Assembly: GCA_963383645.1 (NCBI GenBank)
Contig: OY726560.1
Span: forward strand, 31,123,173-31,187,172
DNA length: 64,000 bases
Direction of reading: 5' to 3'
From: Muscardinus avellanarius
Taxonomy: Eukaryota; Chordata; Mammalia; Rodentia; Gliridae
Positions 44,825 through 55,330 of the stretch are shown piece by piece (the stretch's first letter is position 1; each line of letters opens with the position of its first letter). The notes under the pieces were generated by a model, which saw only the letters and a list, made by a program, of their open reading frames with translations, did no database searches and was not told where the DNA came from. A program made the position numbers and the translations under genes.

Positions 44825-45255
44825 AGGAAGGTAGGGGACACACATTCAAGAAAAACATGACCACCTCAAGAGTGTGAAAAAGCCTTTGGGGGTTTTACAG
44901 TTCTTATAAGACCTGCAGGAGGTAGTGGGTAGGGTCACACAGCAGGGGTGGAGGTGTGGACTTCCACAGATTCCTCTGGGTTCCAAGTAGGGTGGTGGCT
45001 ATTGGTACCTGTCCTTGACCTTCCTTCTGGGTCTTTTGTTTACTAAACACCTCAGGAACCTCAGGTGTGGAAAGAGGTCTTTGTGATTAGGGATGTGGGC
45101 CTTTTGACTCTTTTGCCTCAGATAGAACAGACTCTGAAGGGTAGAATTAAAGATTATTAAGTTTCTAGATTTAAAAAAAAAATGTATTTTCCCTTTCCTA
45201 TCCAGCTCAGCTCCTTTCTACCTAAAATTTTATTTTTCTTGTCCTGCCTCAGACC
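44825..45255. repeat. Direct repeat, copy 2 of an LTR-like pair
   Basis: Second copy in the same orientation, 1.2 kb downstream of the first. Family unassigned. Confidence 0.7.
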
Positions 45256-45534
45256 ATGTAGTATGTTTGTTCTCTTGAATAATTCAGTGAGTTAAATTCT
45301 TCTACCATCAAAGCCTGTATCTGATAACCACAAAGGGACACCAATAAACAGCACGATGCAGGCCATGATGTTCTGAGGTGATGTTTTAGAAACAGCTGCG
45401 ACAGGCTTGCATTTCAAGATACACGGCCTGGAATGTAGCCATGCAAGAGTCCAAAGGAAAGAGAACCCTCCCTTTATCCTGGAGTTAAGAAGAGGTTTCT
45501 GTTAAACCAGGGTTTTGAATCTTGGCGGCGCACT

Positions 45535-46060
45535 TGCTGGTGTTCATTCATTCATTCACCCAACACCTGCTCGTTAGGATTTACAACGTGCTGACTCCAT
45601 TGGTCCAGGCACAAAGGATCAAGGAGTGAAAAAACAGACAGGTTGCCTGTTGTCATGGTGCCTACCTTTCACGTGGGGCGATGGCTGGTGCCTAAGCACA
45701 CAAACAAGATAAATTTAGATAGTGACAATATGGCAAGGTGCAGTGGTAGAATGCCTCCGGGGATGGGCAGTGGGGCGTCTGGAGAGATGGCATTTGAGCG
45801 GAGAACTTCACTGTATTCCCTCACACTTGGGGAGGGCTGGGGAGTGGGCAGGTGTTGGATAAAGCAGTGAGTTAGAAAGGGAAAGAGGGAGAGCAGACGA
45901 AGTCTCCCTTGTCAGAGTAACGTGAGGCTAATGGAGAGCTTGAAGAGAAAGAAACAAGATTTTGTTTATGTGTTTAAGATCCCTCTGGTGATTCTACAGA
46001 GCTTGGAATATCAAGAAGTGAACCTAGTAGCAAAGCACCAAATTTAGATGGCTTACCCTA
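45535..46060 (-). mobile_element. L2-like body and 3' end, antisense
   Basis: It begins with (TTCA)n (TTCATTCATTCATTCACCC). The following blocks (ACGTGCTGACTCC, GATCCCTCTGGTGATTCTAC) are in antisense L2 order. Confidence 0.6.
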
Positions 46061-46249
46061 GGGTAGAGGCAGAAGAAATGTAGGGGGGGCAGTCAGTGTA
46101 GGGGGGCAGTGTACATGATAGCACATGGGCTCCGCATGTTCCTGGTGAGATGAAAAGCATTTTTTTTTTTTTTTTGCTAACTCTAGTAAGTCTTTAGTGA
46201 AAGGTTTGGCAGAGAAGGAGATAGGAGACAGCTTAATGACAGAACAGGC

Positions 46250-46476
46250 TTCTTTTTTTTTTTTTTTTTTTTTTTTTTGAGTTACTGGGGATGGAACCCA
46301 GGGGCATTCTACCTCTGAGCTACACCCTCAACCCTATTTTTTATTATTTATTTTGAAACAGAGTCACAATGAGTAGCAAAGGGCCTCCTTAAGTAGCTGA
46401 GGCTGTCTGGAAACTGTGATCCTCATGTCTCAGCCTCCCAAATGCTGGGATTACAAGTGTGGGCCACAATGCCCAG
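46250..46476 (-). mobile_element. B1-dID SINE with 29-base T tail
   Basis: Antisense copy. AGAACAGGCTT on the left and AGAACAGACTT on the right form the target duplication. Confidence 0.95.
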
Positions 46477-46905
46477 CCAGAACAGACTTTATTGGTATAG
46501 ACCTCCATGTAGGAGTCTTCAGGCAAGATTGGAGCCTATGGTCACTAGACTAGAAGTCTATAGAGATTCTTTAAGGAGAGATTCCACAGGAAGGGGAATG
46601 GTAGTTAGCTATGCCAAGAGGGGGTTGTTACACCATGGTTAACCAGTATAGTGGGACTTTCTTGTAAACAGACGGGTCTGATAAACACTTGGAGAAGAGA
46701 ATTGTGATGGTTTGTAGGGTAAGTTTTGTGAGCCTCTGAGTTGAGGAGGATGGTAGTTCCAAGGACCTTTAGGTAGGACAGCCATCCTCAGATAACTCTG
46801 TCAAATTGTTTTGATGTCATGGAAAGAGTCACCATAATCCTGTCCCAGAACCCCAAATCCAAATCCCATAGACATAGAGAAATAAGGGTTTTAAGTGGTT
46901 AGGGA
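46477..46905. other. Unique intron sequence
   Basis: No family or exon recognised. Confidence 0.45.
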
Positions 46906-47108
46906 GCTTAGTGAGGCTCTCAGCAACTTAGTGAGACCCTGTTTCCAAATTAAATGTAAAAAATAGGTCTGGAGGTGTAGCCTGGAGGTAGAAGGGCCCT
47001 GGGTTTCATCCCCAGTACCAAAAATAAATAAATAAATAATTTTAAAAATAGGGCTGGGGGTATAGTTCGAAGGTAGAATGCCCCTGGGCTCCATCTCCAG
47101 TACAGAAA
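46906..47108 (+). mobile_element. 5'-truncated SINE followed by an ID half
   Basis: The tail of a B1 half with an ID half ends at about 47035 in (AAAT)n. A second ID half (GGGCTGGGGGTATAGTTCG) is at 47049-47104. This is a nested or tandem arrangement. Confidence 0.82.
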
Positions 47109-47121
47109 AATTATATAATAT

Positions 47122-47146
47122 ATAGAGATAGATAGATAGATAGATA
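47122..47146. repeat. (GATA)n
   Basis: Five to six GATA units. Confidence 0.92.
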
Positions 47147-47229
47147 AATATTTATTAACTTAGAAACATTGCTTTTTATGCATTATTTATTTAAAAATTG
47201 TATCCATTCTTTCCCATCTCTATAGCTAC

Positions 47230-47440
47230 TTTTTTTTTGCAATACTAGGGATTGAGCCCAGGGTCATTTTACCTCCCAGCTGCACCACCAGCCCTATTTT
47301 TTATTCTTTATTTTGAAAAAAGTTCTAACGAAGTTGGGAAGGACCTCACTAAGCAATTGAGGCTGGCCACGAGCCTGAGATCCTCCCGTCTCAGCCTCTC
47401 AAGTACTGGGATTACAAGTGTGCACCACCATGCCCGACTT
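47230..47440 (-). mobile_element. B1-dID SINE
   Basis: Antisense copy. ATAGCTACTTTTT / ATAGTTACTTTTT duplication. Confidence 0.94.
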
Positions 47441-48536
47441 ATAGTTACTTTTTGATTCATCGTCCATTTCCAGAGTAAATCATCTTCATTTATAACCAAT
47501 TTATTTGAGGTAGAGAAATTGGAAATCTCCGTCTCCCAATCTCATTATTCATTTTTTTTTCAAGCCTGCAAGTAAGGCATGGGTTAAGATTTTGTAACAA
47601 AGAATCTCCAAAATACAGAGGTTAAAAAGGAACAGATGTTTACTTGTCTCTTGCAAAATAGCATGTAGGTAGGTATTTGGGTGATTTAGGTTGATAGGCA
47701 GCTATGCCAGGGTACCACTTGGCTTCCCGTTGTGGGACCAGATTAGCTGTTATCTATTTAGCAGAGAGAAGGGGGAAAGGGATCAAGGGGGCACTCACTC
47801 AGTCATTTTAAAGTTAGGACCAAGAAGTGCCACATGTTGTTTCCAATTATATCCCAGGACATCTTAGTCAAATGGACACCTGTTATTATGGAAGGAGGAG
47901 AGAATGAAGGTGGACATTAGTGACCACCCGGCAGGCTATCACACCATCCATACATAGCATGGAGACAGCTGGCTTTTATGTCATTCTGTAGATGTGCGGG
48001 AGTGTCCTTCACTATCCAGGGATATTCAGTTCCTGAGTTCAGATAGCAAGAGGTATAGGATTATGTGATTTCTACTTTGTAACGACTGGCTGTTTTACTA
48101 TTTAATGTGGTCTTTAAAAGGTGGGAGGAGTTATACCTTAGGAATAAGTGGAACATCTGCTTTTGAATTTCTCTTTTACTTTAAACAATCCCATCAGTTG
48201 GCCTCTGAAGGCAGCTCAAACTAGCACAGACTGAGGCCAATTTAGATTAAATTGTTCAAAATGACACTTTTTTGTTCAAAGAGGATAATTACAAAAAGAG
48301 TCTTCCAGTAAGAGGTTTTGGAAATACTTAAGTATGAGGGGATTTCTTCTTTTCTGAGAAGTAATTGTACAAGGAGAAGTACTCGTCTTATATTTTGACT
48401 TTGAGGAAGGGTGAACCAGGACACCTGCAGAGGAACTGAGGAAAGCATTAGTGGGAGAGAGAGTTGATTTTGTGATGTGAAGAAATGTTTTCTTTTTCTT
48501 TAATGGTAATAGGGGGAAATAATTAAAACTTCGCCT
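47441..48536. other. Unique intron sequence, about 1.1 kb
   Basis: No family or exon recognised. Confidence 0.45.
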
Positions 48537-48540
48537 TTTT

Positions 48541-48748
48541 TTTTTTTTTTGCGGGTCTGGGGATGGAACCCAGAGGCATTTGACCTCCAAGCTACACCCC
48601 TGCCCAATTTTTTATTCTTTATTTTGAAACAGGGTCTCACTGAGTTGCAGAGAGCCTCACTAAGTAGCTGAGGCTGTCCGCGAACCATGATCCTCAGGTC
48701 TCAGCTTCCCAAATGCTGGGATTACAAGCGTGCACCACCACACCCGGC
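48541..48748 (-). mobile_element. B1-dID SINE
   Basis: Antisense copy. AAAACTTCGCCTTTTT / AAAACTTTGCCTTTTT duplication, one mismatch in 16. Confidence 0.95.
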
Positions 48749-48815
48749 AAAACTTTGCCTTTTTATATAGCTGTGAGATTCATAGAAGATGATGGTCTCA
48801 CACACATATACATAT

Positions 48816-48818
<3 letters not shown>

Positions 48819-48860
<42 letters not shown>
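48819..48860. repeat. (AT)n microsatellite, about 42 bp
   Basis: Pure AT repeat, self-complementary and able to form a cruciform. Confidence 0.98.
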
Positions 48861-48863
<3 letters not shown>

Positions 48864-49590
48864 ATAAGTATATATCAGAGTGCATGCATCATGTAAATAC
48901 TGTACGATTCTGGAAGGTAAGCATTCACATACTCTCTCTTTGTAAGTTTCAGCATTTGACAGAAGATTGCATATGAATATGCTTTGCAGACAGTACATGC
49001 TAAATAAATAATTATTTTCACTATTGTTATAAAATGAGAGAAGAGGAAATTTTACACCTAATACAACTTCCAGACATTCAAATGCCCACTACCCCTCAAA
49101 CACATCTATATTGCTCCTGAGCTCCTGCTAGTAAGAATTATTCTGAAATGATGGAAGGTTTGGAGGGGCATAGTAAATATTTTTACTTTGAGAAAGCTCT
49201 TCTTTGGAAGGAATATGACTACTGATGTTCCAGAGAGCCCTAGAGTCCATTTTCTCTCCTCAGAACAAGGGATCAGCACTGTTCCCCTCTGCCAGACAGC
49301 ACAGTGGAGTGCCTTGCATAATTAAATAGCTGGAATTCATGAAGTGCACAAGCATTTTACTCAGAATGTCACATGCTTGCCATTAAATTTAGGATGTGTG
49401 GGTTTTGATGTAATATCTTGCTTGATCTCTAGGATATTTTAAAATCAATGTGGAAAATCCTATGCATTTTTTAAAAATATTGTCAAAGAATCAGCTTTTA
49501 CTCTAGTGTAGGCATTTGCTTCTTTTTGACAGTTGGGTATTTCTTCAAATGCTTTGTGTCCATTCATGAGGGCGATGGTTTCATTTGAAA
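48861..49590. other. Unique intron sequence
   Basis: No family or exon recognised apart from an old MIR/L2 end near 48980-49015. Confidence 0.45.
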
Positions 49591-49800
49591 TGCAGCAGTC
49601 ACCAGGGAGAAGGCCCTGTGCTCTACTCTGATAGGCTGGTTCTCCCTCTGCCTCCTGTTGCTATGGTGCCCAGCAGAGTAACTTCCTTGCCCTGCACATG
49701 CAGGAGGCTTGGTCTCCATGGATACCCCACTCTGAGACTGTACTCTACAGAGATGAGCTGCACTCACTGTATTTCTGCAAAAGAGATAGCCCAGCCTGTG
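49590..49800. promoter_or_regulatory. Candidate enhancer with RFX-like motifs
   Basis: GTTGCTATGGTGCC at 49657-49670 and GTCTCCATGGATAC at about 49711-49724 both fit the GTNNCY..AYGG X-box pattern. The surrounding DNA is repeat-free and GC-richer than its flanks. Activity is inferred. Confidence 0.3.
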
Positions 49801-49915
49801 GTGGGAGGCTGTTTGCAGAGATAGTGTTTGCCATGAAAGTCTACGGAGCTTACCTTCTAAGTAAGTAGTATTAGTCACAGTAAGTAAATAATTATTTTGA
49901 TTCACAGAGGATATG

Positions 49916-49957
49916 CTGTGTGTGTGTGTGTATGTGTGTGTGTGTATGTGTGTGTGT
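49916..49957. repeat. (GT)n, interrupted
   Basis: GT tract with two TATG interruptions. Confidence 0.96.
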
Positions 49958-50117
49958 AAAGTTAGTTATAGTAGACTAAAAATATATGCTAACACAAATA
50001 ATTTTCAATTCCTTCTTTTGGATATTTTAAACATACAGTTAGTAACTAAACCTTTAAAAATACACACAGGTATTGTCTTAGTTACCCCTGGTGACTTGTA
50101 AGTCTGTTTATGTGATT

Positions 50118-50204
<87 letters not shown>
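50118..50204. repeat. (CT)n(CA)n compound microsatellite
   Basis: About 42 bases of CT (one TTT interruption) followed by about 44 bases of CA. Confidence 0.98.
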
Positions 50205-50207
<3 letters not shown>

Positions 50208-50279
50208 CTGACCATGGGTGGTTATATTTTAGGATACTCTTCTCACCCTGAGCATCAAAATATTTGATTTGTAAATACC

Positions 50280-50880
50280 AAGTGTGGCCTTACCAGTGGT
50301 GTGCTGGAATAAAAGACAGATGAGCACGGCCACAATTAATGTTAATTGGCACTGCATGCAGTTTGCAGAGGGCCTCTGTGTAGGCTAAAACGTGATGTAT
50401 TTATTATCAAGAGAGAGCCTGAACATGTGATTAGGGAAAGGACTGCCCGTGTCTGTAACTTCACCCTGAAAATTATTCAGAGCACATCTTCCTGACCCGT
50501 TTTAATTTACTTGTCTTACATGGCATCCAGTAGAAATTGTGAAACTCTTTATTTTCATGGAATTGGGATGTGGAGGGTTTTTATTTATATTAACTCAGTG
50601 ATCTAACACTTCCTCTTGACTGCAATTCCAAGAGCATAAGGGTTGGGTTCCCAATGTTGTAAAATATGTGAGTCATCTTAAATTGTTTGCATCTGCTGGG
50701 CAAATGATTAATGCCTGCGGTGTTAAAATTAATTAGTAGAAACACAAGAAAGACTCTACAGACGGTGCCTCCAACTCTAGTTCAATAACCTTAAAAATGT
50801 ATAAAACTAAGATGGCGAGACTGTCCACAGTAGATAATCTGGCCTCTGGCGACTCCAAACAAAAGGCAAAACATGGACTC
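50280..50880. other. Repeat-free stretch, candidate conserved non-coding element
   Basis: About 600 bp with no repeat family and several homeodomain-type TAAT cores (ACAATTAATGTTAATTGG, AAATGATTAATG, AAATTAATTAG). No ORF of note. Confidence 0.35.
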
Positions 50881-50886
50881 TGTTGA

Positions 50887-51071
50887 GCTGGGCGTGGTGA
50901 TGCATGCCTGTAATTCCAGTGCTTGGGAGGCTGAGACAGATGGATCTCAGGTTCGAGGACAATCTCAGCAAATTAGTGAAACTCTCAGCAACAGAGTGAG
51001 AATCTGTTTCAAAACAAAAAATAAAAGGGGTGGGGTGTAGCTTGGAGATAGAATGCCTCTCAGTTCAATCA

Positions 51072-51078
<7 letters not shown>
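50887..51078 (+). mobile_element. B1-dID SINE
   Basis: Full-length sense copy with a CA tail. Confidence 0.92.

Positions 51079-51123
<45 letters not shown>
51079..51123. repeat. (CA)n microsatellite
   Basis: Pure run grown from the SINE tail. Confidence 0.98.
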
Positions 51124-51126
<3 letters not shown>

Positions 51127-51585
51127 CTGTATAAGAGATTCGCTTTTAATCATGTGAGAGTGAGCACAAAGCCATATGATACACTATGTCCATGACCATC
51201 CAAACAAAGAACAAACTGCTGGATGTCATTTTTTCCAAGAGTTAGTCATGGCTGCATTTTGGTTGCCCCAGATGGAAAGGTCCCACCCTTTGAGAATACG
51301 TCTGTGCTAATGACAGCTCTGCCCCTGGTTTTCTCACTTGGAGCGAGCTTTAGGTCATTCCCTTACTATTTTACAAATATTAGTTCCACTGGTAGGTGGA
51401 GCAGTGAACAGACATGGGTCCCTGGTAGATTCTATAGAGATCATGGTTTGGGAGACCTGGAAACCAAAGTTTTCACCTCATTAGTAGAATAAATCTCCAA
51501 ATCCCTTTCTCAAGGTTTCTGATGAATTCTCTCCCTGCACACCTCTGAATATCAGAATAAGATGAGATTTTTTTTAGATGACCTC
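51124..51585. other. Unique intron sequence
   Basis: No exon or repeat recognised. Confidence 0.45.
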
Positions 51586-51725
51586 AAAATGTCTGCCTCT
51601 CCTCTCTAAAATTATTCCCTCGTCTGTATAGTACAGATGATATTGATACCTAACAGAATACTGCTTTGAAAATTTAGTGTCATTATCAATGGCACATGAC
51701 ATACAATAAATGTTAGCTGCTATTT
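51586..51725 (+). mobile_element. MIR-like 3' part
   Basis: GTCTGTATAGTACAGATGATATTG and ACAATAAATGTTAGCTGC are diverged MIR 3' blocks. Confidence 0.6.
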
Positions 51726-51894
51726 TTTTTTACAATTACTGTAAACATCATTTTTATAATGTGCAGGGGTCAACTAATAGCTTGAACAGTTCTTTAATTG
51801 GATTTTTTCAGAGTTTAAACATTTGTGTGTGTGCGCGTGGTACTGGGGATTGAATCCAGGGGCATTCTGCCTCTGAGCTATACCTCCAGCCCTA

Positions 51895-51952
51895 TTTTAT
51901 TTTTATTTATTTATTTATTTATTTATTTGTTTATTTATTTATTTATTTATTT
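51895..51952. repeat. (TTTA)n tetranucleotide repeat
   Basis: Thirteen or so TTTA units inside the SINE cluster. Confidence 0.97.
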
Positions 51953-52125
51953 GGTGGGACTGGGATTCCTGGAACCCCTTCTACCTCCAGGCTATACTCC
52001 CAGACCTATTTTTTTATTTTTTATTTGGAAACAGGGTCTCTTAAGCCAGCGATGCTGGCTTCAAACCTGCACAATCCTTCTGTCTTTGCCTCCCAAATGC
52101 AGGGATTACAAGCATGCCCGGCTTT

Positions 52126-52171
52126 TATTTTTATTTATTATGATTATTATTATTATTAATTATTATTATTT
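52126..52171. repeat. (TTA)n trinucleotide repeat
   Basis: Imperfect TTA/TTTA units at a SINE tail. Confidence 0.93.
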
Positions 52172-52496
52172 TGCAGTACTGGGAATAGAACCCAGGGGCA
52201 CTGTACCTCCGAGCTACACTCCCAGCCCTATTTTTTAGTCTTTTTTGAAACAGGTTCTCACTGAGTTGCAAAGGGCCTCGATAAGTAGGTGAGGCTGTCC
52301 CCAATATTCCAGTCTCAGCCTCCCAAATGCTGGTATTACAAGCGTGTGCCACCACTCCTGGCCTATTTTTATTTTGAAACATAGTCTCTCTAGGTTGATA
52401 AGACATACTACTTATGGAGCCTGTCCTTGAACCTGTGACCCTACTGGCTCAGACTCCCAAGTACTGGGATTACAAATGTACACCACTATGACTGGT

Positions 52497-53485
52497 TTTA
52501 GAGCATCAGATTTTGTATTAAATGCTTACTAAGAACCTACAGGTACTTGGCCTTTTGAATGGAATTATGGGATTCGATGTGCATGGGAATGTAGCACAAA
52601 GAAAGTAAAATATTTAGTAATACTTTTTACTTTTCAAACATATAGCTTTAATTTTTGCTAGATGACTATACATGTATGTATAATAAGATGTGTGCCAATT
52701 AATTTGGTTGCCACTAATGCAATGCATATGTGACATACCACAGCGGACATGTATGATACAAGAAGCTAGGCCCTAGCTGATTTCTAGTTAGTATTTATAA
52801 CTTGAATTAGAAATGTGACAATTAAAATCTAGGTTCAAGTTTTTTCATTCTCTTTCCTGAAAGGATTTCCATTCAGAGTACAGCCAATGACATATTTATT
52901 TTTTTAAAAAAGATTTTAAAAAGATTAATTTCATTAAGCTGAAAGTTTGGGGAATGATGGGAGAGGAAGTGATGGGAAATGATTGATTAATCTGTATAAA
53001 AATGGGCCCCATGCTGGGATTTTTCCCTTTTGCACTAATCCTGTGTGACATCCAAGCCCCAAAAAAATAAAACTAGTGCCATATGTTGCAGAGCCTGCTG
53101 GTGCTGAATTGAAGTGCATGAAGAGTTGACCTAGATTATATTTTGCAGCTTTATTTTTATTTTAATGTCATGTTCATTTTCGATTTCTTCTTTCTGGCAT
53201 ATTCTCTCCTTCCATCTGTTTGCCCTGAAAAGAATATGGCATACACAAGAAGGACTCTACCAACTCACTTGAATGGAGAAGGAAGGGGACTCATTTATAG
53301 GCTGTGGCTTAAAATGTGGCCTCTGAAAGTTGGGAACTTGGATTCAGTATAGATCCACACATTCTGAGTATATTTCAGCAAGCACGATTTCCTATGCAAT
53401 AGCACTCAGGTGATGGAGTTAGAATAAGGCTTTTTTACCTAATGCTTCAAGGCAAAAATTAAATCCTGAGCCGCATCTCTACTAC
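52497..53485. other. Unique intron sequence
   Basis: No family or exon recognised. Confidence 0.45.
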
Positions 53486-53489
53486 CATG

Positions 53490-53995
53490 GCAAACTTTTA
53501 TTTATATTCTATTGCTCCATGACCAAAATAACGCCCTGCTTTCTTTCCCATCGTTATTGGTCATGCATGCGCGCACTGCGACGGTGCAAAACTTGTCAAG
53601 TGTTGTTAGGTAGTTGGAGCTGCTGTCGCGAGTTGTAGGTCATATCCTTTGGTTGACCTCCAGGAGCTTTTTGAGTTCCTAATTCAGAGCTGAGTTGGTT
53701 GAGCCCTTTTCCATCAGGGGGAGTTTGCGACCCATTCAGCTGAAGAGATGTTTCCTTGTCTTGTGCAGCAGTAACATTGTTCAGGGAAATTGGATCTTCC
53801 TGAGTCTTTGGCTTCTCGTACTCACCTCTGAGGCTGAGATAGGCGGGCTCCATAGGCCACTGCCAGGAAGATCTGATTTCTGTCCAGACCGAGAGCGATC
53901 TAACTGTTCTTGAGAGGTGGAGGCTGTGCTTGAACTTGATACCGGGTGCTGCCTGACATGCGGCGCGTCTCACCTCTCCTTTAGGAGAAGAAGCA
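53490..53995 (-). pseudogene. Possible processed pseudogene of unknown parent
   Basis: Read on the - strand, an ATG in good context (CGCCGCATG, 53958-53960) starts a short peptide, MSGSTRYQVQAQPPPLKNS, and then meets a stop. The other two frames stay open in turn (one for 125 codons, GTG start), as in a frameshifted former coding sequence. A polyadenylation signal AATAAA occurs at about 53500-53505. The region has scattered CpG unlike its flanks. There is no introns signal and no clear poly-A tail or flanking duplication, so the copy would be old. I do not recognise the parent protein. Confidence 0.35.
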
Positions 53996-54733
53996 AAGGA
54001 TCCAAGTCACAGGCTAGAAGTGCTAGTTCATCCAGAGCAATGGTTTGGGGTCTGTGATGGCTCCATTGTCCCGGATGCTTCCAAGCCCAGAGAAGCAGGG
54101 ATGGTTAAAGGTTTTGCCTGTGCAAAGCCTGGGCATTCTTGAGGTTTGCCTGGGATTCTTCAGTACAGCAATTCCACCCTTTGTTTCCTCGTCAGTGTCA
54201 GCCACCATTCAATAGAACTGAACCTAGTAATGACACCCATTTGTTTTGTTTTCAGAATGTATTAATTGATGAGCTGGGCACAGAGATGCAAGAGTAAATG
54301 AGGGGATCCCTTTATATGTGTGAGGTGTTCCTAGGGGAAGTACATGGTCCCATGAGAGCATACAGGACCATGGGGCCAGACTGTGGGGTCTGAGGGGAGT
54401 CCCAGGGGACGTAAGACAACATTGACACAAAAGGTAAAACTTGATTTTAAGTGTTTTTAAGGCACTTGGGGGTTTGAACTTTACATGCCAATTTTGTTAA
54501 CTGGAATACATTTTGTAAACTGAAATGCCATTATAGGTTATTTTTCAAATTCTATTCTTATGGTCACCATGTTATATTTAATAATTATATTTTAGATGGC
54601 TCTTTACTAGTATGTGAACCTCACTAGAATAAGGACCACATTTTCCTTTCTTTCTCCCTTAAATCATTTTTACTATCTTTCTTTTAAATTCACCTTTGTT
54701 GTTTCCCTTCTTTTTAAAAAGAATATTACACAT
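53996..54733. other. Unique intron sequence
   Basis: No family or exon accepted. A trace of an L2 end (GTGAACCTCACTAGAATAAGG) occurs near 54614. Confidence 0.45.
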
Positions 54734-54734
54734 C

Positions 54735-54957
54735 TCTCGGTATAGTGGCCCACTCCTGTAATCTCAGTACTTGGGAGGCCAAGATAAATGGATTACAGCT
54801 TCAAGGCCAACCTGGGCAACTTAGTAAAACTGGGTTTCAAAATAAAAATCAATCAATTGACTGATCAGTCAATCAATAAAAGGGATGGAAGTGTAATTCG
54901 GAGGTAAAATGCTCCTGGGGTCGAGCCCCTGTACCAAAAAAAAAAAAAGAAAAAAAT
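54735..54957 (+). mobile_element. B1-dID SINE, diverged
   Basis: Sense copy with a (TCAA)n-like expansion in the linker (CAATCAATTGACTGATCAG) and the ID half ending CTGTACC. Confidence 0.88.
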
Positions 54958-55250
54958 TTACATATAATGTGATGCATAAAAGAATATCAATGACCTTGAT
55001 ATGAGCTGCATGGCATGTAACACGGCCGTCACCTGTGAGCCCGCCTTCCACTTCAGGAGGTGCTGCCACCAAAGCCGCCCGCCTGGTCTTCCCAGGCCCC
55101 ATTCTCTGCTTCCCAGGAGTAGCCATTATGCTGAAATATGTGCTTGATTATTCCCTTGCACTTTAAACATGATTTTACTCCCCTTACATCTGTGTCCCTA
55201 AACATGTGGCAGAGCACAAGGGTCAAATTCGAAAGCCCTGGAGCCATGTT
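54958..55250. other. Unique intron sequence
   Basis: No family or exon recognised. Confidence 0.45.
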
Positions 55251-55330
55251 TTCTTTGCCTTTCTGTTTCCCTGAATTAGCACAGTGCCTAGCCCTTAGTA
55301 GGTCCTCAAGAGATGTTTGTGAATGAACGG
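55250..55330 (+). mobile_element. L2 3' end fragment
   Basis: TTAGCACAGTGCCTAGCCC, GTAGGTCCTCAAGAG and TTTGTGAATGAACGG are LINE2 3' blocks. Confidence 0.75.

Larger units (their letters stand above)
51837..52496 (-). mobile_element. Antisense SINE split by two further SINEs
   Basis: The outer ID half is at 51837-51893 and its B1 half at 52363-52496. Two complete antisense SINEs lie between (51953-52126, hairpin subfamily, and 52172-52362), separated by (TTTA)n and (TTA)n tracts. Confidence 0.88.

Noticed and set aside
49564..49905. 113-codon - strand ORF
   Set aside because: No recognised domain. It overlaps a candidate regulatory patch and has an opposite-strand ORF of similar size.
51825..52238. 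137-codon + strand ORF
   Set aside because: Made entirely of nested antisense SINEs and TTTA/TTA repeats.
53566..53590. NRF1-like GCATGCGCGCAC near the possible pseudogene
   Set aside because: Likely part of a CpG-rich former transcript. The match is imperfect and isolated, so no promoter is called.
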